Positions 51,008 to 61,889 of a stretch of 64,000 nucleotides of DNA are shown here, in pieces (position 1 is the first letter of the stretch; every line of letters starts with the position of its first letter). A model generated the notes under the pieces. That model saw only the letters and a program-made list of their open reading frames with translations, was not told the DNA's origin and made no database searches. Origin of the DNA: Eriocheir sinensis. Taxonomy: Eukaryota; Arthropoda; Malacostraca; Decapoda; Varunidae. Position numbers and translations under genes: made by a program. Location of the stretch: NCBI RefSeq assembly GCF_024679095.1, contig NC_066570.1:10231804-10295803 (forward strand), given 5' to 3'.

Positions 51008-51115
51008 TTTTTTTCGTTATTCTTTTACCGTAGAGGAAACAACTCAAGGGCAAAAAACAAAAAAAGACAAGAAAAATAGCCCGCAGAAAAAAGAAATTAA
51101 AAAGCCTGACCGGTG
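51008..51115 (-). repeat. Family B 3-prime tail fragment
   Basis: Poly(T)-led sequence with aggaaacaactcaagggca and agcccgcag-like blocks, matching the 3-prime UTRs at 13140 and 21297 and the fragment at 60606. Confidence 0.65.
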
Positions 51116-51717
51116 GCTGTTTTAGATTTTTTCTCAGTGTTTTTGCTCAGTTGAAGCGTGAGTGTGTGCCCTGATTTTAAACCGTTTTGAAGTTTTACTC
51201 GTTTTTCACTGGTTGCGTACTTTTTGTGTGGTTTATCACTGACGCACATCATCTAGCTCTTCAATCTAACTGTTCTAATGACGAGTGTATCTTTGCCTTT
51301 CAATGGAAATACTTAGAAAAGACAATAAAAAGCCCCAATCTCAAAGTTCTCAAAAGTCAGCGCCTGAATGTGATTTCCTTTTTCTCTGGTTTACAAGTTT
51401 AAACTTTATGTGGTGATTTGTAATGATGAAATTGCAAAAGTTGTAATACACTTACAAAAGAATATAAAAAAAGTCTGCCTCGTGCCGTCTTTTCCTCCCT
51501 GTGACTTTGCACTGTCAGTATCACATTTCATTGTAATAATTATCATGTACAAAAGTCAACAAAGAAAATAAGAAGCGTTGAGTGTTAAGATATTCGTATT
51601 TTTTTCTTATAATCCTGCTTCGTTACAAAATAAATAAATAAAAAGTCGGCACGTGATTTTGTGAATTCCATTACTTCACTTTTCTTTTTCTTTCTCTTTC
51701 TCTGTTGTCGTCGGCAG

Positions 51718-51868
51718 CTCACGTACTCGTTCGACGCCACGGCCTCCCACGACGTGATCACCAAGTTCACCCTCAAGACCAACGGGGAGCTGTGGACGAC
51801 GGGACCGCTGGACCGGGAGGAGGTGAGCCAGTACCGCATGCCCATCCAGGTGACCGACGGCGTGCCAG
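51718..51868 (+). CDS. Cadherin exon 8: second half of an EC repeat
   Basis: Continues exon 7 in phase 0: LTYSFDATASHDVITKFTLK, TNGELWTTGPLDREEVSQYR and MPIQVTDGVPG. This covers the C to F strands with the LDREE calcium site. Acceptor cgtcggcag, donor gtgagt; ends with one base of a codon. The following linker exon (DxNDNxP) was not found in the window, so the gene either continues beyond long insertions or is broken here. Confidence 0.92.
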
Positions 51869-52925
51869 GTGAGTCAGTGATCAGTAAGAGGCTTCCATTC
51901 CAAAAGTAGGAGATACACACTAGACACTCAAGGATCAGCCCTTCTTAGGCGTCTTTCCTAAACTTTTTAATAATAAATATCAGGCGAAAGTTTCTTCCAA
52001 CGAAAATTAATTAGATAAGTTTCCGTGCTCATCCTCGGCGCCAAGATTCAGGGACACTTTTATTCATATATATTTTGCCTTTTTTTTTAATGTCTCAATT
52101 TGCTTTCCTTATTATTATGTGTGTGGTCCTGTAGCATCGAACTTCCTAATCTACCCAGTAAGTTATAACTAGGTCTATATCCGCGGCACGTTTGATTATA
52201 ATGCCGATCTTTTTTTCTTTTTTCTTTTTTTTCTCTATTTAAAATTGGTCCTTGTTTTCCTTGGACCGCAAACACATGTGCCTCCTTGCGTGTTGCTCTG
52301 TAGCACCGAAGCATTCTGTATGCGTCATAAATATCTGTAAGGGTTTTTAAACCCTTTGAACGCGCTAGTGCCCGACAGACGCTCGCTGTAGTAACATAAC
52401 GTAACCGTTCGGATCGATACTCTCTACCGATTTGCATTGATCGACATGTTTTTCTCCTTCAGGTAATAGCGATAATAAATTTCATGGCTCTAAATTATCC
52501 CGGTTTTTATACATATTTGTGAACGTTTTAGAATTCTGAGAAAAAAAATAATAGTATGAGCTTCCACCTTAAAAAAAAAAAAAACTTAATTGTGATTGCA
52601 ACTCATTGGGAAATCTTACATAAAAACAGCGTAGACTTTTGTTCCAAAATATTCCATAGTGGATCAGCATCATGCAGCGAGCAAGCTGATAGAGAGGCAG
52701 ATATGACCTGTACGACTCAGTAATCTTTAGTATACGCGTCACCGTGCGTCATTCACCAGTAAGTGCGGCTACAGGCTTCACAGCACACCTACGCTCATAC
52801 AGGATGCATGCAGCCGTTATTATTCTTTGATTTTTTCTTATTTCCTGGAATCGTGTCTGGGTGGTGAAACAGTTTTCTCCATCGGTAGCATAAAAATATT
52901 CACCGTCACCAACAACACCATCACC
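51869..52925. other. No gene seen; probable cadherin intron
   Basis: AT-rich, no exon, repeat or TE recognised. Confidence 0.5.

Positions 52926-52988
<63 letters not shown>
52926..52988. repeat. (CA)n microsatellite
   Basis: About 31 CA units. Confidence 0.97.
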
Positions 52989-52991
<3 letters not shown>

Positions 52992-53022
52992 GGCCGGATT
53001 CTTTCCGTTGACTAGGAGTGGT

Positions 53023-53190
53023 TACTGTCCCCCCTTGAGCAAGGGGGATGGGGTGTGTAATGTGTGAGGTCCTGGCAGTACCCGGAGATCGACGAAATGA
53101 GCATTCACTTGCTCGTGTCGGGAGGGTACCTGCTGGCGAAAGCGAGTCCAACTCGTGATCAGGCCGTGGTGAATTACAACGCATCGCTCC
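53023..53190. repeat. SINE-like repeat, copy 2
   Basis: Contains cagtacccggagatcgacga, aatgagcattcacttgctcg, gggagggtacctgctggcga and tggtgaattacaacgc, homologous to 42500-42655. It also follows a CA/GT array, as the other copy does. Confidence 0.6.
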
Positions 53191-53461
53191 CCGCGCCGCG
53201 CCGCCTCGCCACACGCCGCCCACGCCCGCCTCACATTAATTTATTACCATCTCTTCCCATAATTTAGGTTCTTTTTTTTTTTACCCGGAGAAGGAAGAAA
53301 AATTGAAGAGTGATGCCTATGTAATTAAAACATAAGTGTTGTATTAATTATTGGAAAGTTTTGGGGCGTTGTGAATAAGTAATTTATTCGGGGCTTTAAG
53401 TTTTAGAATTACTCCGAGAGGCAGACAATGAGCGAGAAAGGAAAGGAGCTTGAGCTTTTTT

Positions 53462-53569
<108 letters not shown>

Positions 53570-54219
53570 ACTTCCGCTTTCTTTCCCTTGACTCCTCTTT
53601 CTCATCAAGATCCCCTTCAAATGATAAGTCCATAATATTAAGTCATCAACGCTTTAACTTTAGGACGACAAGTGTGAGAGAAAAGAGAATCAAGAGGACG
53701 CAAGAGAAGGGAGTAGTCGGGTGGGAAGAGAAGGTAAACATGAGGGACAGTCTGAGCACTCTGTCATGTACTGATGAGAGGGAAGGGTTGAGAAGGCAAG
53801 GAGGAAGGGCCAGCCATGGAGTCTACTAGCATCAAGGAGCTGATTCAAGGTACGTCTCAAACTTCCTTTCCTAAGATCTATGAGGCAGACCCTTCCGCCC
53901 CTCACGTCAGCTACTTGCAAAGGTCAATAAGGAGATCAATCAAGTTCTCACGTAAACAGCATTTTTGTTACGAACGTTAGACTCGAGTGTTGAGTAAAGA
54001 AGGCTTACCCGCTCAGTCGGGGCGTGTTATATAGATTATAATAACCGCTGTGAGGCAAGTGTGGAGGAGGCACCGGAGCCGACAGACCCTACGGGGGTCA
54101 TCATCCCCGTCGGCCTTGTGGCTGGAGAGGAGTTAACACACTTGTTTGCAACAATAGTAGAGGATTGCATGAAGCTGTGGGTAAGGGATGAACGTGATCA
54201 TCAACCTCGACGAGATATG

Positions 54220-54800
54220 GCACGTGACAACAGTCATGGGGCCGCAAATGAGGAAACACGTTATGAGCGCGAGGAAAACACTTCACGGCTTTCCGTCAGG
54301 GTGGACCACACTGGCCCAATACGCCATGAGGCAGACGGAGAAGACACAGGGTCCTTGATTGGCGAGGAAATACATATTGGACGTGATCTTGGGCGCGTTG
54401 CGCAAACACAAATATCAAGGACTCGGCCTTAAATGAGGAGACACGTAGTGGGCGCGCAAGGAAAGGGCCTCTTCCCGTCGGGGCGGGCCATGATGGCTCG
54501 AGACACCTCCTTGAGGCAGACGGGGAAGAGACTGAATCGATGAATCCACAGATGAAGACGTAAGTACGGGGCGCGCAAAAAACAAGGTTGGGTCTTCTCA
54601 CCAGGACAGACCGTTGGGGTCTACGGGCCTGCTGGGCAACAAGTGGAGAGGATACTGGGACCTCAAGCAATGAGGCAGAACACATCAGGCGTGCTAAGAA
54701 AAAGAAAAATGATAAGGGCCCGAAGACCGGCCATGCGACCGGCAGGGTAGAAACTGGGTCCTCAAGTGATGCGGAAGTACACGATGGGCACGTGGACGTG
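54220..54800 (+). repeat. Degenerate coding-like tandem repeat, about 110-120 bp, four to five units
   Basis: Units recur as gaggaaacacg/gaggagacacg, gggcgcg, ggcgggcc/gacagacc, gaggcagac/gaggcagaa and ggtcctca. Translated in shifting frames they repeat NEET(R)xGRA(R)K and EADGEDTGS/SSDAEVHDGH-type phrases. It lies where ORF1 of the CR1-like copy A5 would be. Confidence 0.5.
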
Positions 54801-55124
54801 GATGTATGGGGATGATATTTACGACTCAAGAAAGGAAGAAAGCGATATGCATACCTGGCGTACGAGGAAAAGGGAGATGAGGCACACGCGTGGGAAGTGT
54901 CTGGACAGGAAAGATATATATAAAAACAAAAATAAAATAATAATCTAGTCAGTAATGTTGTGGTAGAGGAGAGCTCATAATGGTGTAACTTGCCAAAGGG
55001 GAAAATTGCGCTGAGATTCGACGTAAATGAACAAAATGCGATTATCAGAGGATCCAACGTAGATGAAGCTTGGCTAGATTTCATGAGGTGTGTATTAGTA
55101 TTTCTATTATGAACTAGCAAAGCC

Positions 55125-55390
55125 TCCCTTCAGGGTGCAGATACAACAAGTTGAACTACAAACAATACCAAAAGGTACTGGAGAAAAGTGAAGGCAACGA
55201 ATAGTCCAAACTGGCCAGTCAAAGCCAAAAGGAGGAAAAATAGTTTCAAAAAGACATTCGCACGAGACTTAAATGTAGAAATGTCTGCAGAAAGGACAAT
55301 CTCACTGGGTAACTGATTCCATAAACTTGTCAACGACGGAAGAAAACATCGTGAGAAATGTGTCGTACTCTCTTCTTTCACGACCGGTCA
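55125..55390 (-). mobile_element. Short RT C-terminal fragment of another non-LTR element
   Basis: Minus-strand frame CFLPSLTSLWNQLPSEIVLS then ADISTFKSRANVFL: the FxPxTxxLWNxLP tail of a non-LTR polyprotein, of a type not otherwise seen in the window. Ends at a short UTR near 55125. Confidence 0.6.
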
Positions 55391-56440
55391 CAACCAGATT
55401 CATTATGCCCTTTCGTCAAGATTGGAAAATGTGTTAAGAAAGGAGAACCAGGTAATTACAGGCCCATCAATCTAACTTCAGTTGTAGGGAGGCCACTCGA
55501 GAGCATAATTAGAGGCACCTTGTAAATTACCATGAAAGTCACGCGGTAATAAAGGATTTTCAACATGGCTTGCGTAACAAGAGTTTCTGCTTATCGAACC
55601 TAGTGACCTTTTAAAATGACCTCGTCACTGTTTATGACGTAATCACTGGACGTAGTCTATCTCGATGTTCAGAATATTGAGAGTAAACTACACCAATGAC
55701 CGCACGTTGGTTAAGTAACTAACAGCAAAGAGTGGTGAGCAATGGATTTGATTCAAGAATGGACGCTTGGCCGTAGTGGTGTCCCTCAAGGCTTAGTTTT
55801 TTGGCCCAGTGCTGGGTTATACCTGATACCAATGATCAATGATGTTGACGGTGGACTCCATAATCTCATTAGTAAATTTACTGACAATACAGCGAATGGT
55901 AACTCATTCCTTTCCTCAATGCCGACGACGACGACAGACAAAGCCAGCTCGTCCGATAGATGGGAGATGGCATTTTAACATAGATAGAGCCAGGCTCTTC
56001 AAATTGGTAAAGTATGGTAACATATAAATAAATAAATGAATAAAATACCAATAATAGTAATACGAGGTTCGATCATGAAAGGTGTGGCGTTCAATCCAAT
56101 AAACTCAACAGCGTGCAGGGTGCCAAGGACCTGGATGTCGATTCGCGTCAAACTTCAAAGAAACATCAGAAGGCTATTCACGAAAGCAATCAAGACTCAC
56201 TCATTCACTACGACTTTTGAAAAAGTGTATCGAGGATTCTTATCGAGCTTTGATCGTAATTGTTGACGCCCCATGCGGAGCGCTGCACTAGCAGTCCAGC
56301 GGGACCTGAAACCAGATATCTCCGGCCAGAGTGGCGAGACAGCGGTAAGGGGATGCGACGACGTAGGCGTGATGATTGAAATGCTGGCCCCTCAGTTGCT
56401 GACAACCGGACTTCAAAGGCACATCATTTAAATTGCGAGG

Positions 56441-57520
56441 GTGTGCTTCTACGGCACGTCGGGAGAGACCATTGGGGGGCGTGCTACTGCCGCACGAATT
56501 CCGGGGCCCCGCGTGCTACTGACGCAGGATCTAAATGTATCAAATGTATCGTATGCGGAGCGTGCTACGGTGGCGCGTGTGAACGACCCGCTTTTATTCA
56601 TTATCTACATCAATGACATAGACAATGGGATAACTAGTGACATAGGTAGATTTGCAGATGGGATGCACTATTAGGACAGGGGAGGATGCTAGAGCACTGT
56701 AGGAGGATCTCAACAAACTGTCAGCTTGGTCAGAGAAATGGCAGATGAATTTTAACATCACCAAGTGTAACGTACTTAGTTTAGGAACACGCAACCCATT
56801 ACATGGGTATAGTTTAGACTCCATAGGTAGAGCAGAGTGTGAAAGGGATTTAGGACTGTTAGTGAACTCTGACCTACAACTAAGGAAGCAATGTATTAGT
56901 GCGAAGAATAGGGCTAACAGGGTATTATTAGGCTTTATTAACAGGACGGTAACCAACAGTGCAGAGTGCAGAGGTCATCCTCAGACTCTATTTAGCGTTA
57001 GTTAGGCCACACTTAGATTATGCTGTCCAGTTTTGGTGCCCACACTACAGAATGGACATCAACTTGCTAGAATCAGTTCAGAGGAGGATGACCAAGATGA
57101 TTCAGGGGCTGAGGAACCACCCATATCAAAATAGGCTGAAACATCTAAACTTACATTTATTCACTAGAAAGACGAAGAGTGCGGGGAGATCTGATAGAAG
57201 TATTCAAATGGGTCAAGGGTTACAACAAAGGCGATATAAGTAAAGTACTGAGAATTAGCCAGCAGGATAGAACTCGCAGTAATGGATTTAAATGAGAAAA
57301 GTATAGATTTAGGAGAGATATAGGCAAGCATTGGTTTAGTAGTAGGGTGGTGGGGGAATGGAATAGACTCAGCAATCACATAGTTAGTGCAGGGACGATA
57401 GCTTGTTTTAAGAGTAGACTGGATAGCTACATGGACGAGGACGACAGGTGGTAGTGGGAGAGAATCTGGAGCTGCCCTGTGTAAGCCATAAGGCCTCTTG
57501 CAGGCTCCCTATGTTCTTTC
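56441..57520 (+). mobile_element. CR1-like copy A6, 5-prime truncated
   Basis: RT remnant from FIIYINDIDNGITSDIGRFA with DDT altered to DGM (catalytic box lost), then QMNFNITKCNVLSLGTRN, ERDLGLLVNSDLQLRKQC, RPHLDYAVQFWCPHYRMD and VQRRMTKMIQGLRNHPYQ. The 3-prime UTR has the family phrase gcctcttgcaggctcc and stops at ctatgttctt (57511-57520), where a minisatellite begins. Several frameshifts. Confidence 0.82.
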
Positions 57521-58185
57521 CTCCCCAGTCAAAATACATCTTCCTTCCCTCCCTCCCTCCCCCCCAATCATGTTCTCCATTCTTTCATTTACTCCCAAGT
57601 CAAAATACATCTTCCTTCATTCCTCCCTCCCCAATCATGCTCCCTTCCTTCCTTTCCTCCCCAGTCAAAATACATCTTCCTAGCCTCCCTCCTTCCCCCA
57701 ATCATGCTCTTCCTTCCTTCCTTTCCTCCCCAGTCAAAATACATCTTCCTTCCCTTCCTCCTCCTCCTCCCCATTCTGTCCTCCCTTCCTTCCTTTCCTC
57801 CCCAGTCAAAATACATCTTCCTTCGCTCTCTCCTCCCCCGAATCATGCTCTCCCTTCCCTCATTTCCTCCCCAGTCAAAATACATCTTCCTTCCCTCCCT
57901 CCTCCCCCCAATCATGCTCTCCCTTCCTTCCTTTCCTCCCCAGTCAAAATACATCTTCCTTCCCTCCTCCCCCGAATCATGCTCTCCCTTCCTTCCTTTC
58001 CTCCCCAGTCAAAATACATCTTCCCTTCCCTCCCTCCTCCTCCCCATTCTGTCCTCCCTGCCTTCCTTTCCTCCCCAGTCAAAATACATCTTCCTTCCCT
58101 CCCTCCTCCTCCCCATTCTGTCCTCCCTGCCTTCCTTTCCTCCCCAGTCAAAATACATCTTCCTTCCCTCCCTCTCCCCTTTGCT
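57521..58185. repeat. Minisatellite of about 60-68 bp, about ten units
   Basis: Each unit has tttcctccccagtcaaaata and catcttccttccctccctcc, then a variable ccaatcatgctc or ccattctgtcct end. Units contain a pyrimidine tract plus CAG that mimics a 3-prime splice site. Long open frames on both strands are compositional. Confidence 0.93.
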
Positions 58186-58965
58186 GTCCCCCCTCGAAAA
58201 ATTTTCTCCCCAGTTCCCATCTCTCCCTCCCCAGCCCTGCCGCTTTTCTCCCCCTATTTTCTCCTCTTCCACAGCCTCCACATGTTTCATCCACCATTCA
58301 TACAACACGAGAAAAAAATGAAAAAACAAGAAATAAATTAAATGGCGGGGTTTGTTTTGGCCTCTCTCTTGCTCTTGCTCTTGCTGTACAGGTGACCCGT
58401 TGGAGAGTCAGGCCTTCGCATCGGCACAACCTGTAAAAATAAAACAACACAAGCAGTATCCATTACAAATATAATGTTCTTTCAGCTGTGCTTAGTGAGT
58501 ATCCTGCATTTGCCTCTAGATTGTAGTCCATATGTACAGTCCCTCAAGCATAGCTGGGCGTTATCGCGATAAGTTATCGCGATACTTTATCGCTGATAAC
58601 AAAATCGGATTATCGACCATCCGCTACTTATTTAAATATATATCGGTATCTTCGTTACTTTTGTAACCAAACTAGCGATAATCGCTACTTTTTTTCCGCC
58701 TCACAGGAAATTTTTTTTGTCTCCTTACTGCGCATGCGTGGCCCAGTGTTGTATGAAAAAACTTCGGGGTATGAAATAGCTTCGGTGATGAGATTTCATG
58801 CTTAGGTCATGAAAATTAAAACACTAGGTTATTATTTTTTATGCTACTCAAAAATCAATACATCATTGAGCAAAATCATTTAACTTTGCCCCAAAAATGA
58901 TTATTCACTGCCTCAAATTTGATATTCCATATTCGTTGGTGAGCATGTCATGGTATTGAAGGCAC

Positions 58966-59400
58966 CCGGTGTTGTGTTATTTGGTGTCCCATCGTCAAAA
59001 GCTGGCGCTTTTGTGTACAAACACTGGTCTCTCGTGAACTGCGCATGCTCAAACCATTAAGTGTAGCCCTGTACAGTCTCACAATGCTTTTTTAACACAT
59101 TAAGAGTTGCTGGAAAGCTGAATCAAACATACAGTACCACCATCCTCGCTGTTTCTAGAACGACGTACACTTTGCACATATAAATACAACTCGTACAGAG
59201 TGTCGTCCTAGAAACAGCGAGGATGGTGGTAGTTGTACTATATGTCTGATTCAGCCTTCCAACAACCCTTACTTACGGTTTAAAAGCTTTGTGAGACTGT
59301 ACAGGTCTATGCTTGCTGGTCTGAGCATGCACCGTTCACGAGAGACCAGTGTTTGTAAACAATTTTTGACGGTGGGGACGCCAAATAACACAACACCGGT
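58966..59400. mobile_element. Foldback element (long inverted repeat) nested in the hAT-type element
   Basis: Left arm from ccggtgttgtgttatttggt (58966) and right arm ending in its inverse (aacacaacaccgg, 59399). The arms are about 195 bp and pair almost throughout, including acactggtctctcgtgaac, tgtacagtctcacaa and ccatcctcgctgtttctag; the loop is about 35 bp near 59165-59200. Confidence 0.88.
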
Positions 59401-59599
59401 TCAGGCATTTCTAGTATTAACGTCCATATGTACGTGTCAACGTGTGGTTTTAAGGTTTTGTAAGTTTCCTAAAATACAGATAATGAAAATTTGAATTCAT
59501 CAATGTTGTTCTATCTGAAATATCAATATAATATCGTTTTCGCCATTTTACTTTAAGGACTAGTATTTACTCTATCTCTGTATTCATTCCCATCTAGTG

Positions 59600-59840
59600 C
59601 TTGGGCAATGTTCTCCGTCCCCACATTTTATTGTCTTATTGTCCAGGGGGAGGTACCGCCCCTCCTTGTTGTGCTTTCCTTCCTACCATTGTATCTTTTA
59701 GTTTCATGGTGCTACCTACACATGTATTAATAGTTGTATAATCACACTCTGTCCTGCCTGGGGGTTGGGATGGCATGTTCCTCCCTTCTCCCTTGTTGTT
59801 TACCTGCAACAATAAACTATCAATCAATCAATCAATCTAT
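59600..59840 (+). repeat. Retroelement 3-prime end with (AATC)n tail
   Basis: Sequence with aataaact then four to five atca units at 59810-59836, a tetranucleotide tail typical of non-LTR elements or SINEs, lying between the foldback and the right arm of the hAT-type element. Family not identified. Confidence 0.5.
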
Positions 59841-60012
59841 CGGACTTATCGCTAGCTAGTATCGGAATTGTGGATTTATATCGGGTATCGGTTATCGCCT
59901 ATATTTGTGTCTCTAGTTAACGAATATCAGTTATCGCCATTAAGGTTTTTCATTATCAGTTAACGGTTATCGGGAATAAGGTTTTCTGTTATCATGCCCA
60001 GCTATGCCCTCA

Positions 60013-60349
60013 AGTCTATAAAGCAAAAATGATGCCCAACAAGACCATGTCATTACCCCACTATATTCTTGTTGATCGTCCCCATACAACTTTTGACTGA
60101 GGAATAACATAGCCCCTTGACAAACAGCCTCCATGTAAAAGTTGTCCCTCTAGCCTTGGCCTCAGCAGAATCTATAGAGCAAAAATGATGCCCAACAAGA
60201 CCATGTTATTGTGACTACCCCACTGTATTCTTGTCCAAGTTGATCGTCCCCATAAAACTTTTGACTGAGGAATAACATAGCCCCTTGACAAAAAGCCTCC
60301 ATGTAAAAGTTGTCCCTCCAGCCTTGGCCTCAGCAGAATCTATAGAGCA
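60013..60349. repeat. Tandem duplication of about 165 bp in or near the RRP5 gene
   Basis: Two copies share tctata(a/g)agcaaaaatgatg, cccaacaagaccatgt, ttttgactgaggaataacat and agccttggcctcagcagaat; a third begins at 60340. Confidence 0.9.
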
Positions 60350-60385
60350 AGAATGACACCCACGGTTACATCACACCAGCCTCAC

Positions 60386-60551
60386 CTTGCCCCCTCAGTG
60401 TCCTTGGCCTTGGTGAGCAGGTCCACGTAGACACTCCAGATGTCCAGCCTCTTCCAGTAGGTGCTGAGGAGGGACTCAAACGTGGTCCGACCGCACTCGG
60501 TCTCCCCAAAGCGAAACTCAAGCTGGCCAAACCGGTTGATGAGCTCCACAT
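60386..60551 (-). CDS. PDCD11: RRP5/PDCD11 exon F (leftmost seen): HAT repeat
   Basis: Reads VELINRFGQLEFRFGETECG, RTTFESLLSTYWKRLDIWSV and YVDLLTKAKDTEGA. This is the HAT/TPR-like helical pair that in RRP5 carries the WSVYxD motif near the C-terminus. Acceptor ttgcag (60552-60557), donor gtgagg at 60385. Phase fits exon E (c|at). About 60 further residues are expected to finish the protein, but no matching exon was recognised to the left. Confidence 0.88.
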
Positions 60552-60605
60552 CTGCAATGTGAGAAATGAGGCCCTTAGATAAAGCCTCAGTCAGGAGTTT
60601 TAATG

Positions 60606-60725
60606 TTTTTTACGATAAAGGAAGCAGCTCAAGGGGGAAAAAAAAAAAGCCTGCTAATCACTGCTCCTATAAAACAGAGCTTAGAAGAGTGGCCAAAAGA
60701 AAGCTAAGTTTCAGGAAGGGTGTCT
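60606..60725 (-). repeat. Family B 3-prime tail fragment in an RRP5 intron
   Basis: Contains taaaggaagcagctcaaggg, agcctgctaatcactgctcc and gagtggccaaaagaaagct, matching the 3-prime UTRs of family B at 13140 and 21297; no coding part. Confidence 0.7.
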
Positions 60726-60906
60726 TGATGGTACATAAAGTCTAGTGTAGAAGACAACAAAGTATTCCTAGGAGCTGTAGCCTTGGTGTGAAGAAGGCTG
60801 ATGACAAGGCCCCAAGGAGTGCACTACATGGGGCTTTGAGGTGACAAAATGCACTGGAAGGCTGGATAAACTAAGTGACAGCTTTGAGTGAGGAAGAGTG
60901 ACTCAC

Positions 60907-61060
60907 GGTCCTTCTTGTCGAGAGAGCGCAGCGCCCGCTCAAAGAAGCGACGTCCCTCCCCAGCCATGATGTGACTGAAGAAGAAGAGTCCCGCCTTCAC
61001 CCACACACTCAGCTCCTGACTGAACTTCTTGGACATGTTGAAGTACACCCTCTCGGCCTC
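60907..61060 (-). CDS. PDCD11: RRP5/PDCD11 exon E: HAT repeats
   Basis: Reads EAERVYFNMSKKFSQELSVW, VKAGLFFFSHIMAGEGRRFF and ERALRSLDKKD: helical HAT units with the conserved VWxK and FxRALxSL pattern of RRP5. Acceptor cctccag, donor gtgagt. Ends with one base of a codon that exon F completes to give KKDHVELI. Confidence 0.9.
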
Positions 61061-61130
61061 CTGGAGGGACACAACGCCATTAGCACCAGAAGCTTATTGA
61101 AGGCTATTGCTAAGGACATAAGATAGAGTT

Positions 61131-61520
61131 AACCCCTTGACTGCAGATTTTCTACAACATCACCAAGCTACAGGAATGGAACAAAAAGTGGCAGCCACAA
61201 TTCAATGAAGAAAAATGTAAAGTCATGCACCTTGGGAGGGGATATCCAGCACACCAATACCACATGGGAAACACTCCACTATCCACCACAGAGGCAGAGA
61301 AAGACCTGGGAGTGTATGTTACCAGGCTACCAGTGAAGGGATATCCAGCACACCAATACCACATGGGAAACACTCCACTATCCACCACAGAGGCAGAGAA
61401 AGACCTGGGAGTGTATGTTACCAGGCTACCAGTGAAGGGATATCCAGCACACCAATACCACATGGGAAACACTGCACTATCCACCACAGAGGCAGAGAAA
61501 GACCTGGGAGTGTATGTTAC
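61131..61520 (+). repeat. RT-fragment repeat with three 99-bp tandem units, in an RRP5 intron
   Basis: Lead-in ttaaccccttgactgcagat as at 26185, then FNEEKCKVMHLGRGYPAHQY and MGNTPLSTTEAEKDLGVYVT from a CR1/L2-like RT. The block gatatccagcacaccaatac to ccaggctaccagtgaag is repeated at 61241, 61340 and 61439. The last unit ends at the donor site of RRP5 exon D. Confidence 0.88.
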
Positions 61521-61749
61521 CAGGGATTCTCGCTCTCAGCATATACCATGGCCATGGCCAGGTGGACCTTGAGCTGGTCGTTAGTGGCCAGTGCCTCCCG
61601 GTACGCCTCGGCCACAGACTCTGGTCCGCCGTAGAGCACCTCCAGCCTCAGCAGCACTGTCCACACGTTGAGGCGCTCCTCCTCCTCCTGTGCGTCCATC
61701 ACCTGCAGGCTCGCCGTGCCACTGCCTTGGCCTTGTCCACCTCGGCACT
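61521..61749 (-). CDS. PDCD11: RRP5/PDCD11 exon D: HAT repeats, with two apparent one-base deletions
   Basis: Begins SAEVDKAKAVARRA (helix), then, one frame over, LQVMDAQEEEERLNVWTVLL, RLEVLYGGPESVAEAYREAL and KVHLAMAMVYAESEN. This order matches the RRP5 HAT region exactly, so one base is missing in gcctgcag (about 61705-61709). The exon end (aatccctg before gtaaca at 61520) is also one base short of joining exon E in frame; an extra C would give SENPLEAERVY. Acceptor tccccag. Confidence 0.85.
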
Positions 61750-61889
61750 CTGGGGACATGCCAACACAGCTTCACTATGCTGCCCAATAATCCAGGGCAA
61801 ATTTTTCCTATTCATTTTATTGGTAACTCTTTCTTTCACAACTTGCTGTCCAAATAAAAAGCAGCGATCCACTGATGGAAGGAAAGGGA

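Larger units (their letters stand above)
53817..56270 (+). mobile_element. Highly degenerate CR1-like copy A5
   Basis: Possible ORF1 start at 53817 (MESTSIKELIQGTSQTSFPK, 54 codons to a stop), then a repeat-rich region, then an EEP remnant near 55025-55085 (NVDEAWLDFMRC, compare NVEEAWLSL in copy A1). RT remnants follow at 55430-55980: NYRPINLTSVVGRP-like, HGLRNKSFCLSNLVTF, SGVPQGLVFWPSAG-like and LISKFTDNT with the catalytic box altered to TDN. Many stops. A minus-strand scrap of another element (55130-55381, SLWNQLPSEIVLS) interrupts it. The oldest-looking CR1 copy here. Confidence 0.6.
58549..60006. mobile_element. hAT-type non-autonomous element with nested foldback
   Basis: Starts CATAGCTGGGCGTTATC and ends with its inverse (GCCCAGCTATG, 60006). 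Both sides carry the exact 8-bp duplication CCCTCAAG (58541-58548 and 60007-60014). Subterminal regions are rich in ttatcgc/cgataa in inverted orientation. The inside holds a 435-bp foldback and a short retroelement tail. No transposase. Confidence 0.85.

Noticed and set aside
54296..55120. 274-codon minus-strand frame
   Set aside because: No recognisable domain; overlaps a degenerate CR1-like copy read on the plus strand, and its composition suggests chance.
57448..58341. 297- and 205-codon Pro/Ser/Leu frames
   Set aside because: Translation of the 65-bp minisatellite.
58392..58432. Possible 41-nt cadherin exon (GDPLESQAFASAQP) after a fine pyrimidine tract and tacag
   Set aside because: Phase fits exon 8, but the sequence lacks the VxVxDxNDN strand expected, the exon is tiny and the donor gtaaaa is weak; 6.5 kb of transposon DNA intervenes.
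59636..59827. 63-codon minus-strand frame considered as the last RRP5 exon
   Set aside because: It is the reverse of a retroelement 3-prime end with an atca tail; it lacks the helical motif expected of the RRP5 C-terminus.
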